A DNA stretch of 64,000 nucleotides from Sphingobium sp. SCG-1 (GCF_002953135.1 NZ_CP026372.1:1240001-1304000); one strand, 5' to 3'; shown: positions 44,842 through 53,842, counted from the first letter of the stretch. Program-made: numbers and translations. Notes: generated from the sequence alone by a model not told the origin.

Positions 44842-45186
44842 TTACTTGCGGGCTTTGCGCGCGGCGTACTTTGCGTCGCGGATTGCCTTCTGCTCCTCAG
44901 GCGTCAGCTTGGGCTTTTCCTTCTTCACTGGCTGAGCAGCCAATTCGGCGGCCTTGCGCGCTTCCTTTTCGGCGGCAGCGGCTTCTTGCGCGGCTTTCTT
45001 CTCCGCAAGCTTGGCGGCGCGCTTTTCAGCTTCGGCCGCGGCCTTGGCTTCGGCGGCCGCCTTGCGCTCGGCAAGGACTGCGGGATCGACGGGAGGCTTG
45101 GCTTTCAGCTTGTCGAGCGCCTTCTGCTTCGCCTGCGCCGCAAGAGCGAGGCGATCCTGAAAAGCGGGATCCCGATACGTCGCCAT
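44842..45186 (-). CDS. DUF6481 family Ala/Lys-rich protein
   Basis: 114 residues from the ATG at 45186. 'MATYRDPAFQDRLALAAQAK' is the conserved N-terminus of this small alphaproteobacterial family. The rest is an almost uninterrupted Ala/Lys/Glu helix, very basic at the end ('AIRDAKYAARKARK'). The composition resembles histone-like or RNA-associated proteins, but function is unknown. The longer frame to 45246 has no better start. Confidence 0.75.
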   Translation of the reverse strand: MATYRDPAFQDRLALAAQAKQKALDKLKAKPPVDPAVLAERKAAAEAKAAAEAEKRAAKLAEKKAAQEAAAAEKEARKAAELAAQPVKKEKPKLTPEEQKAIRDAKYAARKARK

Positions 45187-45350
45187 AAGTCTGAAAGCCT
45201 GTCCTGTTATAAGTGCGGAGCGGAGCGCCTGCCCGCATTCCCTCAATTTTGCAAGGCTTCAGGCACGATTTTGTTCCGTTCGAGGACTCGAGGAGCAGGC
45301 GGCGAGGCCGTCAATTGCATCAGAGGGTGCGATTGCAGTAGAGGACGGCG

Positions 45351-46148
45351 ATGCACAGCGCCACTCCCTTGCCCGGTGTCACGGCTATCGTTCTGGCGGG
45401 AAGCCGTCCGGGCGTCGACCCGTTGCTTGATGGAAGCGGGGTCTCGACTAAGGCGCTGCTCCCAGTGGCGGGGCGTCCGATGCTGGCGCATGTGCTGGGC
45501 GCGCTGGTGGGGCATGGGGCGGTCGGACGCGTGGTGGTGCTGGCGCAGGATATCGAAGCGCTGTCTAATGATCCGGCATTGGCAGCGTTCGTTGCCGATC
45601 CCGCAGTCAGCTTTGCGCGAAGCGGGGCGGGGATCAGCCGGTCGGTGATTGCAGAGATCGACGGCGGCGCGGCTTTCCCGATATTGCTGACGACTGCGGA
45701 CAATGTACTGCTGACCGGGGCGATGATCGATGCATTCGTATTCGGTGCGCGGGGGAGCGACATAGCGGTCGGCTTGGTCGAGCGGCAGGTGTTGCTGGCG
45801 CGCTATCCGGAGAGCCGAAGGACGTGGCTGAAATTCCGGCGCGGCTGGTGGTCGGGTGCGAACCTGTTCTGGATCGGCAGCGAGAAGGCGCGACCCCTGC
45901 TTGAGCGTTGGCACGCGGTCGAGCAGGATCGCAAGAAGGGCATGAAGATCGTCGGCGCATTCGGTCCGTTGTTGTTAATTGGGGCGCTGCTGCGGCTTCT
46001 GACGATCCAGCAGGCGGTGGCGCGGCTGGGGCGGCGGCTGGGGGTCAATGCGCGAGTCGTGGCAATGCCGCAGGCGGAGGCATGCATCGATGTGGACAAG
46101 CCATCCGATCTGACGATGGCTGAGGCGATATTGGCGGCGCGGGCTTAA
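45351..46148 (+). CDS. MobA-like nucleotidyltransferase
   Basis: 265 residues. 'VTAIVLAGSRPGVDPLLDGS' followed by 'STKALLPVAGRPMLAHVLGA' is the nucleotide-binding N-terminus of the MobA/NTP-transferase fold, and 'LLTTADNVLL' carries the metal-binding Asp. The C-terminal part, with a membrane-like helix ('IVGAFGPLLLIGALLRLL'), is not standard MobA and suggests action near the membrane. GAGGA precedes the ATG. It opens a cluster with a flippase, a cytidylyltransferase-like gene, a TagF-like transferase, a CDP-alcohol transferase and a HAD phosphatase, so it probably activates an alcohol or sugar phosphate, not molybdopterin. Confidence 0.75.
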   Translation: MHSATPLPGVTAIVLAGSRPGVDPLLDGSGVSTKALLPVAGRPMLAHVLGALVGHGAVGRVVVLAQDIEALSNDPALAAFVADPAVSFARSGAGISRSVIAEIDGGAAFPILLTTADNVLLTGAMIDAFVFGARGSDIAVGLVERQVLLARYPESRRTWLKFRRGWWSGANLFWIGSEKARPLLERWHAVEQDRKKGMKIVGAFGPLLLIGALLRLLTIQQAVARLGRRLGVNARVVAMPQAEACIDVDKPSDLTMAEAILAARA

Positions 46149-47482
46149 GCTTTGCGCAATGCCTTGCGGCTGGCCCAGCCCATCAGCAGGAAACCGGCAA
46201 TCGATGCGAGTAATGTGGAATAGGCCGCGCCGATCGTGCCGAAACGAGGCAGCAGCACTGTCAGCAACGCGAGCAGCAGCAGCGTCGTGATGAAGGTGAT
46301 CCGCAGCGATTGGCCTGCACGTCCGGTCGCCATCAGCAGTGGGCTGAAGCTGACGCCGACGAGATCTATCGATGCGGCTATGCCGAGGAGCAGGAGCAGC
46401 GGGTAAGCGCCAGCGAATTCCTCTCCGGCGACTAGCATCAGCAGCGGCTTGCCGATTAGCAGGATCAGCGCCACGATAGCGCAACCGGTAATCAGCGCCA
46501 GCCTGTTCATGCGACCGAACAGCGCACGTACCTGCTCCGCGCTGTCACTCGCCGCTGCGCGAGCGAGTTCGGCGAAGAGGGTGCGGGAAAACATGCCCGA
46601 CATTTTTGTGAGGGCCGAACTCAACTGATTGGCGAGGCGATACAAGCCCGCGCCCGCCGGGCCTACGAAAAGACCGATGATGAGGACGGCCGCCTGCTTT
46701 CCGACCGAAGACAAAGTCGTGGATAGATTGGTCGCGGTCAGGAAGCCGATCAGACCGGGATTTTCTGCGCGCGCGTCGAGGAAGCGTCCTTCGTGCCAGG
46801 CACCGATGCGGCCTTTCGCGACGCGAAGCGCCAAGATCCAGAATGTCGCCGCGCAGAACATTTCGGCGGCGGCCCAGGCGATGAGGAACGCCATGATCGA
46901 CGGCCCGGTGGCAAGGACGATCGCTGCACCGATCATGCGGCCAACCGGCACCATGGTATCGGCGATCGACCCGGTGTCGAAGCGGTCGAACAACCGCAGC
47001 AGTCCTGTAGGCGTCGAGCGGATGCCGATCAGCATGGCGGCGCAGAACAGCAATGCCTGCCAGGCGAGGTCAGCCGACCAGCCGACATAGGGGCCGAGCA
47101 ACAACGTGACAGCAGCGGCGATGAGGCATCCCAGAATTGCCGAACCTATGTCGATCATGATGCAGAAGCGAAGCAAACGGTTGAGTGCCGAGGTATTGCC
47201 GCTCGTCAGGTGCTTTTGCCCAAATCGAACGACGATTTGCCAGGAGTCGAATGTAACTAATGTATTGATGGCCTGTGCAGTGCTGAGAACCAATGCGAAG
47301 CGCCCAAAATCCGCCACCCCCAGAGTGCGAGTGACGATGGCGAGATAAACAAGGCTGAGCAGTGCGCCGACGCCCTTGCCGCCCAGCAGCCATGCGGTAT
47401 TCGCCAGAATGCGCGAGAAAGCGGCGTCACTTCCGGTTGCAGGATCGTTGGCCTGCCTGCGCCCGATTTTCCATGCCGCCAC
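46145..47482 (-). CDS. Polysaccharide/lipid flippase of the MATE/Wzx superfamily
   Basis: 445 residues from a GTG, with 12 to 14 hydrophobic segments and few charged loops. 'FSRILANTAWLLGGKGVGAL' at the N-terminus and 'TRTLGVADFGRFALVLSTAQ' are typical of Wzx-type oligosaccharide flippases. It probably moves a lipid-linked product of this cluster across the inner membrane. Its stop overlaps the upstream nucleotidyltransferase stop by 4 nt on the opposite strand. It is divergent from the next nucleotidyltransferase. Confidence 0.85.
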   Translation of the reverse strand: MAAWKIGRRQANDPATGSDAAFSRILANTAWLLGGKGVGALLSLVYLAIVTRTLGVADFGRFALVLSTAQAINTLVTFDSWQIVVRFGQKHLTSGNTSALNRLLRFCIMIDIGSAILGCLIAAAVTLLLGPYVGWSADLAWQALLFCAAMLIGIRSTPTGLLRLFDRFDTGSIADTMVPVGRMIGAAIVLATGPSIMAFLIAWAAAEMFCAATFWILALRVAKGRIGAWHEGRFLDARAENPGLIGFLTATNLSTTLSSVGKQAAVLIIGLFVGPAGAGLYRLANQLSSALTKMSGMFSRTLFAELARAAASDSAEQVRALFGRMNRLALITGCAIVALILLIGKPLLMLVAGEEFAGAYPLLLLLGIAASIDLVGVSFSPLLMATGRAGQSLRITFITTLLLLALLTVLLPRFGTIGAAYSTLLASIAGFLLMGWASRKALRKA

Positions 47483-47569
47483 TATTCGATCCGGTCCTTC
47501 CTGTGCCGCGCGGCTTCTAGTTTGTGCGGCAAAGATTGTCGATGGGATGGGAATTGGCTAGTGCGCGGC

Positions 47570-48286
47570 ATGGAAAACGGAAAAGCCATTATCCTGAGTG
47601 CGGGTCAGGGAACGCGCCTCCTGCCGCTGACGGCGGACATGCCCAAATGCCTTATAAAGATCGATGGTAAGGCGATCCTCGATCATCAACTCGATGCGCT
47701 TGCGGCAGCGGGCGTTGCGCATCCCTATGTCGTAGGTGGCTACAGGTTCGAAAAATTGGCGGCGCATATTGCGGCGCGGGGCGATGGCACGGACCTGCTG
47801 TTCAATCCGTTCTGGCTGGTCGCCAGCAGCATCAGCAGCGTGTGGGCGGCAAGAGCATTGCTTGAGGGCGACTTCGTTATCCTGAATGGCGACACGATCT
47901 ATGCCGCCAATCTGCTGGCTCAAGGGTTTGCGGGATGCAGGAAAGGGATCAGCCTGTTCGTGCAACGCGTCGACACACCGGAACTGGACGATATGCTGGT
48001 CGAAGTGGAGGACGGCGTGGTTCGTGCCGTTGGCAAGACGCTCGCCCCTGCGCGCGCGCGATATCGGTCCCTGGGGATCATTGCCGGGCGGCAGGACGAA
48101 GGGCAGTATCGCGCGGCGCTGGATACCGTCATCGCCCGGGAAGGCGGCATCCTGAATTATCATCACGCCATCATTGGAGAAATCGCGCAAAACGGCACCG
48201 TACAGGCGATTGTGGTCAATCGCGACGACTGGATCGAAATCGACCGCCCCGAGGATATCGCCGCCTGGCATTCCAGAGGTCTATGA
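47570..48286 (+). CDS. Cytidylyltransferase-like sugar/alcohol-phosphate nucleotidyltransferase
   Basis: 238 residues from the ATG at 47570 (a GTG at 47561 is also possible). 'AIILSAGQGTRLLPLTADMP' followed by 'KCLIKIDGKAILDHQLDAL' is the signature of the LicC/inositol-phosphate cytidylyltransferase branch. 'FVILNGDTIYA' has the metal-binding Asp and 'DDWIEIDRPEDIAAW' closes the active site. The expected reaction is CTP plus an alcohol phosphate giving a CDP-alcohol. A 4-nt overlap couples it to the TagF-like gene; a CDP-alcohol user follows on the other strand. Confidence 0.82.
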   Translation: MENGKAIILSAGQGTRLLPLTADMPKCLIKIDGKAILDHQLDALAAAGVAHPYVVGGYRFEKLAAHIAARGDGTDLLFNPFWLVASSISSVWAARALLEGDFVILNGDTIYAANLLAQGFAGCRKGISLFVQRVDTPELDDMLVEVEDGVVRAVGKTLAPARARYRSLGIIAGRQDEGQYRAALDTVIAREGGILNYHHAIIGEIAQNGTVQAIVVNRDDWIEIDRPEDIAAWHSRGL

Positions 48287-49401
48287 GCCGGAAGCCCAAG
48301 GCGGACGTAGCGTTTCTCTTTCTTGGAGAGATGCTTCTGGTGCCGCATCTCTGGCCGATCGTGGATGCATTGGCGCGGGAACGGCCGAAATTAATCATTG
48401 ATCTGTGGATCAGCACGTCGGTTCATGAGGACCTTCTGAGCCGATGGATGGACCCTGACGTACATGGAAACGTGCGGCTGCGCCATGCTCCGGGATATAG
48501 CCTCCAGCCCGTGCCGCACGCGGGCGACAATCCAGAACTGCCGGCCAAGATGCCGATGCTGGCGCGCCTCGCACCCCGACTGGCGCGCATGCCGGTGGTG
48601 GTCTGCGCCGAGCAGACAAGCCTTTGGCTACCGCGGCTATTGCCGATGCGGTCCCGCTTCATATTCACGGTCCATGGCGCAGGGCCGCTCAATTATAACA
48701 AAGATGGACGTTTGCGCTACGCAAGCCGCCTGTTCGTGCCGAGCGACTATCTGACCAAAGACCATGTGAGGCATGGCATCGCGCAGGAGAACATCGTGGT
48801 GACTGGTTATGTAAAGGCCAGCTTTGCTCCGTCGCTGACTTCCGACATGATCTTTCCGGAAGCGCGACCGGTAGTGCTCTACACGCCGCATTGGCAGAGC
48901 TATCGCTCATCGTGGTGGGATTGGGGTCGACAGATCGTGGAGATGCTGGCGGAGCAAAGCAGGTTCAACGTCATCATTGCCCCCCATCAAAGATTGTTCG
49001 AGCAGGATCGAAAGGCGCGTGCGTTTCTGGACGGTTTTTCAAGCCAGCGTCATATGCATGAAGATAGCGGCAGCTTCGCCATGGTCGACGGCAGCTATAC
49101 GCGAATGGCGGACCTGTATCTGGGCGACAGTTCAAGCCAGATCATCGAGTTTCTGGCAAATCCCCGGCCCTGCGTAATCGCCGACAGCCCCTCAATGACA
49201 TGGCCCTCTGGTGATTATCAGAAATGCGGCGACGTCGTTCGGACAGCCGAGGACATCTGGCCTGCCCTCATGGCGGCGAGTGAACGGCACAGCGCTTACC
49301 GCGATTTTCAACACAGTCTTGCCTTGGAGGCTTTGGGCAATGCCGACGAGGAGGCCGCGCTCCGTAGCGCGCGCGCGATCCTCGACCTACTCGACAGCTA
49401 G
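48283..49401 (+). CDS. CDP-glycerol glycerophosphotransferase-like (TagF-type) protein
   Basis: 372 residues, starting at the ATGA overlap with the previous gene. The GT-B-like layout shows 'RFIFTVHGAG', 'SRLFVPSDYLTKDHVRHGI', 'VVLYTPHWQSYRSSWWDW' and 'MADLYLGDSSSQIIEFLA'. The last two resemble the CDP-binding motifs (with His and DxSS) of teichoic-acid polymerases such as TagF. It probably transfers an alcohol phosphate from a CDP donor. The downstream gene on the other strand overlaps it by 4 nt. Confidence 0.75.
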   Translation: MSRKPKADVAFLFLGEMLLVPHLWPIVDALARERPKLIIDLWISTSVHEDLLSRWMDPDVHGNVRLRHAPGYSLQPVPHAGDNPELPAKMPMLARLAPRLARMPVVVCAEQTSLWLPRLLPMRSRFIFTVHGAGPLNYNKDGRLRYASRLFVPSDYLTKDHVRHGIAQENIVVTGYVKASFAPSLTSDMIFPEARPVVLYTPHWQSYRSSWWDWGRQIVEMLAEQSRFNVIIAPHQRLFEQDRKARAFLDGFSSQRHMHEDSGSFAMVDGSYTRMADLYLGDSSSQIIEFLANPRPCVIADSPSMTWPSGDYQKCGDVVRTAEDIWPALMAASERHSAYRDFQHSLALEALGNADEEAALRSARAILDLLDS

Positions 49402-50510
49402 GCGGCCTGCGCCAGCCAGCTTATGATCTTTCCGCCCGCCGCGCGGACGCGATAAGCCTGCGCTAGGCGGACGGCATGGACTATCAGCGAAATGCCGGTC
49501 CACCATGCAAGGCCGATCAGTCCCCAGTCCGGACGCTGCAATAGAACGGAGAAGAACAACAGCGCCATGTTCGGATTCCGCCGCGCCGTGACAAGGCGGA
49601 ATTGCGAATCAAAGCGGCGCCAGACATGGATGTCCATGTCGAAATCCTTGATGAACGCGCCTTCGATCAAGCGCTGAAGGATGTATCCGGCCACAATGAC
49701 GACCATGATCGCGACGAAGCTTACCGTACTAAGCGCAAGGCCGTGGACGGCAAGCCCAACACCCCAGGCATACCACCAGAAGGGCGGGTGCATAAGGTCG
49801 ATCCCGTGGTCGAAGATGTTGCCCCATTTGGAAGACGTAATGGTGCAGCGTGCGAGCTTCCCGTCCACGGTGTCGAACACCATGAAGGTGAAGCCGCAAG
49901 CCATCCCGGTCCAATATTGCCCATGGGCGAAGAGAAGAGTCGCGGCGATGCAAAGCATCGCGCCCAGGCCGGTCACCATATTCGGCGTCATTTTCAGCTG
50001 GGCAGCAATCCGCGTGAGAATCAGCGCCAGCTCCGGCCAGAGATATTTGGTGAGGGCGTCCGTAACGCCCTTATAAGCGCCAAAGTAGCTTTCACGCTCG
50101 ATGGCATGACGCGACGTCGGGTCCAGCTTGCGGACGAAGGGCGCTTCCAGTTTCCGAAGCTGCTTGTTGTAGATTTTCGTACCTTGGCCGAGGTCCGTAA
50201 TGGCAACTCCCGCGATATCGCGGACGGATTTCGGATCGGCGTCCTTAAGAATATGACCCACAACCAGTTCATCGCCAATCGTGAAGACCGTGCCCGGCTT
50301 TTCGAGGGACAGGCGAAGCAGGACGGGGTCGAACACATAGGCAAGGTTCGTGGCGAGGACGTAGCCGTCCGCGACGATTTGCCCCGATTTGGCGGCTCCC
50401 GTGACCATACGCCGCACGCGCTCTGCATTGGACATGCCCCAGATGGGCGTATCGTTATGGCCGATCGTGCGTATCTGCAATGAGTCAGCGGAGACGTGCG
50501 GTGAGGACAT
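49398..50510 (-). CDS. CDP-alcohol phosphatidyltransferase with long N-terminal extension
   Basis: 370 residues. The full motif of the family is present: D213, D216, G217, A220, R221, then G230, D234 and D238 with the required spacing. This membrane enzyme moves an alcohol phosphate from CDP-alcohol to an acceptor. Membrane helices span about 160-370. The first 150 residues are soluble and resemble the tail of a nucleotidyltransferase, as in fused inositol-phosphate cytidylyltransferase/synthase proteins. Its acceptor is unknown. The HAD gene upstream on the same strand could dephosphorylate its product. Confidence 0.85.
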   Translation of the reverse strand: MSSPHVSADSLQIRTIGHNDTPIWGMSNAERVRRMVTGAAKSGQIVADGYVLATNLAYVFDPVLLRLSLEKPGTVFTIGDELVVGHILKDADPKSVRDIAGVAITDLGQGTKIYNKQLRKLEAPFVRKLDPTSRHAIERESYFGAYKGVTDALTKYLWPELALILTRIAAQLKMTPNMVTGLGAMLCIAATLLFAHGQYWTGMACGFTFMVFDTVDGKLARCTITSSKWGNIFDHGIDLMHPPFWWYAWGVGLAVHGLALSTVSFVAIMVVIVAGYILQRLIEGAFIKDFDMDIHVWRRFDSQFRLVTARRNPNMALLFFSVLLQRPDWGLIGLAWWTGISLIVHAVRLAQAYRVRAAGGKIISWLAQAA

Positions 50511-50643
50511 TATTCGGCGATACCTGTTTGATGCGAAGGCGGATCAACACCGTCGCGACCGTTGAATGATGACCGGCATGTTGGCAAGCGCAGCCGAACC
50601 GGTTGCCTCGTATTGCGCTCTCATGGCTTACGCAATGGCATTA

Positions 50644-51318
50644 CTATTTGGGAGCGCCCTCGAAGCTCACCATAGTCCAGCCATGCGACTCCGCCATCTT
50701 GTGTAGCGGTAGCCCGGCATTCACGAGAAACCCTTGGTCCGCCCAGCCCAGCACTGGCGCATCCGAGAGGTGGTCGCTGTAGAAACGCGTCGTCGCGGGC
50801 GTAGTGCCGGTTGCCAAGAGCCATGCCTCGATCATCGCAAGTTTGTAGGTGCCATAGCAATTCTCGCCCTCGATCTGACTGGATATTCCGCCATGGGGCA
50901 GGCGGACATGGCGAGTGGCGATCGTCGCAGCGAAACCCAAGGCCGTGCCGACAGCCGCCGCGTACAGATCCGGGGCGGCTGTCGCCATTATGAGCATTCG
51001 GCCTTCCGCTCGATCTGCTTCGATACTAGCGAGTGCGCCGGGCTGCACATTGTACGCGAGTGTGTGGCGAGCATAGTCGGCAGCAAGTGTGTCGGCCGCC
51101 TGCGTAGAGATTGTCCTGCCTAGCAGCAGTCGCAGGCCGAACTGTTTAAGGGGCTTGCGCGCAACTAGGCCTAGTTTGTGGCAGGCCATTGCTACTATCC
51201 ACAGAGGCAGTCCGGCCAGCCGCCAAGGCGCGCGCCGCCTTGCCGCGAAGATCAGAAAAGGCGTGAAGGTGCCGCGTTTGGTGATCGTGCGGTCCAGATC
51301 GTAAATGGCGAGGTGCAT
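50644..51318 (-). CDS. HAD-IB family phosphatase
   Basis: 224 residues from the ATG at 51318, behind GGAG. Motif I 'YDLDRTITKRG' (DxDxT) is at residues 5-15, the Ser/Thr motif II lies in 'MLIMATAAPDLYA', and the C-terminal acidic motif is 'FYSDHLSDAPVL'. HAD-IB members include phosphoserine phosphatase and phosphatidylglycerophosphatase C. Next to a CDP-alcohol transferase, the most sensible role is removing the terminal phosphate from its product. A hydrophobic stretch near 30-50 suggests membrane contact. Confidence 0.85.
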   Translation of the reverse strand: MHLAIYDLDRTITKRGTFTPFLIFAARRRAPWRLAGLPLWIVAMACHKLGLVARKPLKQFGLRLLLGRTISTQAADTLAADYARHTLAYNVQPGALASIEADRAEGRMLIMATAAPDLYAAAVGTALGFAATIATRHVRLPHGGISSQIEGENCYGTYKLAMIEAWLLATGTTPATTRFYSDHLSDAPVLGWADQGFLVNAGLPLHKMAESHGWTMVSFEGAPK

Positions 51319-51455
51319 GGCGCTCCGTAGCTTGGGAATCAGGCGCAGCAAGCTGTCTTAGCGCTTTTCCGCATCTGCGAATGCCTCTCACCTTGACTAA
51401 ATGCCCCCCATATTGTTGAGGGGATCGCATCGGACTCAGACGGGACACGAGGAAA

Positions 51456-52238
51456 ATGGCCGAATTCAGACTACCCGCGAACAGCCGCATCAACGGCAAG
51501 GGTGTGGAACACAAGGCTGAAGGCGCCTCCAACGTCAAGAAGTTCAAGGTGTATCGCTACGATCCCGACAGCGGCAAGAACCCCCGTTACGACACGTTCG
51601 AGATTGACCTCGACACCTGTGGCCCGATGGTCCTCGACGCACTTATCAAGATGAAGAGCGAGCAGGATCCGACGCTGACGTTCCGCCGCTCATGCCGCGA
51701 AGGCATTTGCGGGTCGTGCTCGATGAACATCAACGGCAAGAACGGCCTTGCCTGCACAACCGCGATCGAAGACTGCAAGGGCGAGGTGAAGATCACGCCG
51801 CTTCCGCATATGGACGTCATCAAGGATCTGGTCCCCGATTTCACGCATTTCTATGCGCAGTACAGCTCGATCAAGCCGTGGCTGCAAACCGTAACGCCGC
51901 CGCCGTCGGGCAAGGAGCGGCTCCAGTCGCCCGAAGACCGAGAGAAGCTGGATGGCCTTTATGAGTGCATCCTGTGCGCGTGCTGCTCAAGCTCATGCCC
52001 ATCCTACTGGTGGAACAGCGACAAGTTCCTTGGTCCAGCGATCCTGTTGCAGGCCTATCGCTGGCTGGCGGACAGCCGCGACGAATATACCGGCGAGCGT
52101 CTGGACGAGCTGGAAGATCCCTATCGCCTGTATCGTTGCCACACGATCATGAATTGCGCGAACGTCTGCCCCAAGGGGCTGAGTCCCGCAAAGGCGATTG
52201 CCGAGACGCGCAAGATGATGGTCGAGCGCGCAATCTGA
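51456..52238 (+). CDS. sdhB: Succinate dehydrogenase iron-sulfur subunit
   Basis: 260 residues. It carries the three Fe-S clusters that move electrons from FAD to ubiquinone in complex II. The [2Fe-2S] ligands are C80, C85, C88 and C100. The [4Fe-4S] and [3Fe-4S] clusters use C171, C174, C177, C181, C228, C234 and C238. The N-terminus has an unusual 25-residue lead before the core. sdhC, sdhD and sdhA are not adjacent. The gene begins a run of seven further co-directional genes ending with lpd. Confidence 0.96.
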   Translation: MAEFRLPANSRINGKGVEHKAEGASNVKKFKVYRYDPDSGKNPRYDTFEIDLDTCGPMVLDALIKMKSEQDPTLTFRRSCREGICGSCSMNINGKNGLACTTAIEDCKGEVKITPLPHMDVIKDLVPDFTHFYAQYSSIKPWLQTVTPPPSGKERLQSPEDREKLDGLYECILCACCSSSCPSYWWNSDKFLGPAILLQAYRWLADSRDEYTGERLDELEDPYRLYRCHTIMNCANVCPKGLSPAKAIAETRKMMVERAI

Positions 52239-52275
52239 TCGCCCTGATTCTCTTGCGGCAACTGACGTGTCAATC

Positions 52276-52698
52276 ATGACGGACGATGTAAGCGACCAGG
52301 AATGGCGCATTTTCGATGTCACTGAGTCGGGCACATGGTGGGACGATTTGCCGGCGGTATCATACCGGCAGTCTGCTGCCGACCGCATAGACTTTCGCAT
52401 GCAGCCATCTGAGCAGTCCGGGAATCGTCTTGGCGGGCTGCATGGAGGGTTCCTCGCCGGCTTTGCGGAAGGCATTCTCGGGTTGTTTCTGACCGTGGCG
52501 AACGGGCTTCCCAATTGCGTGACGGTATCGTTGTCCTTTGACTATCCGGGCAGCGGCCGAGTTGGGCTGCCGGTCGAAGGTCAGCTATATCTTGTTCGGG
52601 AAACCGGGCGCATGCAGTTCGTTCGCGTTGTGCTGGAGCAGGAGGGCGTCACGCTGCTCTATGGCAACGGAGTGCTGCGTAAGCTCAACCTGCCATGA
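52276..52698 (+). CDS. PaaI-family hotdog thioesterase
   Basis: 140 residues. 'GLHGGFLAGFAEGILGLF' is the hotdog-fold active-site helix, with the His-Gly-Gly of acyl-CoA thioesterases. 'TVSLSFDYPGSGRVGLPVEG' is the central strand pair. The start is the ATG at 52276 (a GTG at 52267 is possible); no clear ribosome binding site. It overlaps zapE by 4 nt. The substrate is an acyl-CoA but the chain cannot be predicted. Confidence 0.82.
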   Translation: MTDDVSDQEWRIFDVTESGTWWDDLPAVSYRQSAADRIDFRMQPSEQSGNRLGGLHGGFLAGFAEGILGLFLTVANGLPNCVTVSLSFDYPGSGRVGLPVEGQLYLVRETGRMQFVRVVLEQEGVTLLYGNGVLRKLNLP

Positions 52699-53807
52699 CT
52701 GGCGTGCTTGCTCGCTACCATGCGCTGGTCGCGGCGGGGGAATTGCGCGCCGATCCTGACCAGGAAGCGGCGGCACATCGGCTCGATGCGCTTCAGCAGG
52801 AGTTGGAAGCGACGCCGCCGCGTGGATCTACCTTATGGCGGATGCTGCGCAAGGCGCCCGAAGCGCCACGAGGCCTGTATATGTGGGGCGGGGTGGGACG
52901 CGGCAAGTCCATGCTGATGGACCTGTTCTATGACTGCATATCCATCCGCAGGAAGCGCCGGGCGCATTTTCATGAGTTCATGATCGACGTTCATGCGCGG
53001 CTGGCTGAGGCGCGCAAGAGTGAGACAGGCGACCCTATTCCACCCGTTGTCGCGGCGCTGGCCGATGAGGCCCGGCTGCTGTGTTTCGACGAGATGGTTG
53101 TGAACAACATGGCGGATGCGGCGATCATGTCGCGGCTGTTCGCCGGGCTGATCGCGCAGCGCGTGACGATCGTCACGACCTCCAATCGGCCGCCAGACGA
53201 CCTCTACAAGGACGGACTGAACCGGCAGTTGTTCCTGCCGTTCATCGACCTCATCAAGGATCGGCTGGACGTGCTGAGCCTTAACGGCCCTACCGACTAT
53301 CGCCGCGACCGGCTGGGCGATGCGACCCTGTGGCATGTTCCCAACGGACCCGAAGCGACCGAAGCACTGAGCGCGTCCTTCTTCCGACTGACCGACTATC
53401 CGCCAAGTGACCGCGCGAACGTGCCAAGCGAAGAGTTGCCGGTGCAGGGTGGACGAACGATGCATGTGCCCAAGGCACTGAAAGGCGTTGCGGTATTCTC
53501 CTTCAAGCGGCTGTGCGCCGAGGCGCGGGGGGCGACCGACTATCTGGCGATTGCGCGCCGTTATCATGCGGTCATCATCGTGGGCATCCCCGTGTTGGGG
53601 CCGGAAAAACGGAACGAAGCGGCACGGTTCGTGACACTGATCGATGCGTTGTACGAATATCGCGTGAAGCTGTTGGCGTCGGCTGATGCAGTGCCGATGG
53701 CGCTCTATCCCACCGGGGATGGTGCGTTCGAGTTCGAGCGGACAGTTTCCCGGTTGATGGAGATGCAATCGGACGAGTATCTTGCGTTAGGACATGGGCC
53801 AAAATAG
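52695..53807 (+). CDS. zapE: Cell division protein ZapE (AFG1-family ATPase)
   Basis: 370 residues. Walker A is 'GGVGRGKS' (65-72), Walker B 'LLCFDEMVVNNMADA' (about 121-135), and 'TSNRPPDDLYKDGLNRQLFL' is typical of ZapE. In E. coli it acts at the division ring when cells grow without oxygen or at high temperature; in mitochondria the AFG1 homolog handles respiratory complex subunits. Position between sdhB and mdh fits a link to respiration. The start overlaps the thioesterase stop. Confidence 0.93.
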   Translation: MTGVLARYHALVAAGELRADPDQEAAAHRLDALQQELEATPPRGSTLWRMLRKAPEAPRGLYMWGGVGRGKSMLMDLFYDCISIRRKRRAHFHEFMIDVHARLAEARKSETGDPIPPVVAALADEARLLCFDEMVVNNMADAAIMSRLFAGLIAQRVTIVTTSNRPPDDLYKDGLNRQLFLPFIDLIKDRLDVLSLNGPTDYRRDRLGDATLWHVPNGPEATEALSASFFRLTDYPPSDRANVPSEELPVQGGRTMHVPKALKGVAVFSFKRLCAEARGATDYLAIARRYHAVIIVGIPVLGPEKRNEAARFVTLIDALYEYRVKLLASADAVPMALYPTGDGAFEFERTVSRLMEMQSDEYLALGHGPK

Positions 53808-53842
53808 GCCGGGCGCTTGTGCTATAAGGCGCACGCCCGGCC
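53807..53842 (+). terminator. Hairpin after zapE
   Basis: A 9-bp GC stem (53807-53815 with 53834-53842) begins at the base after the zapE stop codon, with an 18-nt loop that can pair further. No T-run follows, so it may end transcription with help or serve as the first element of the mdh leader region. Confidence 0.5.
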
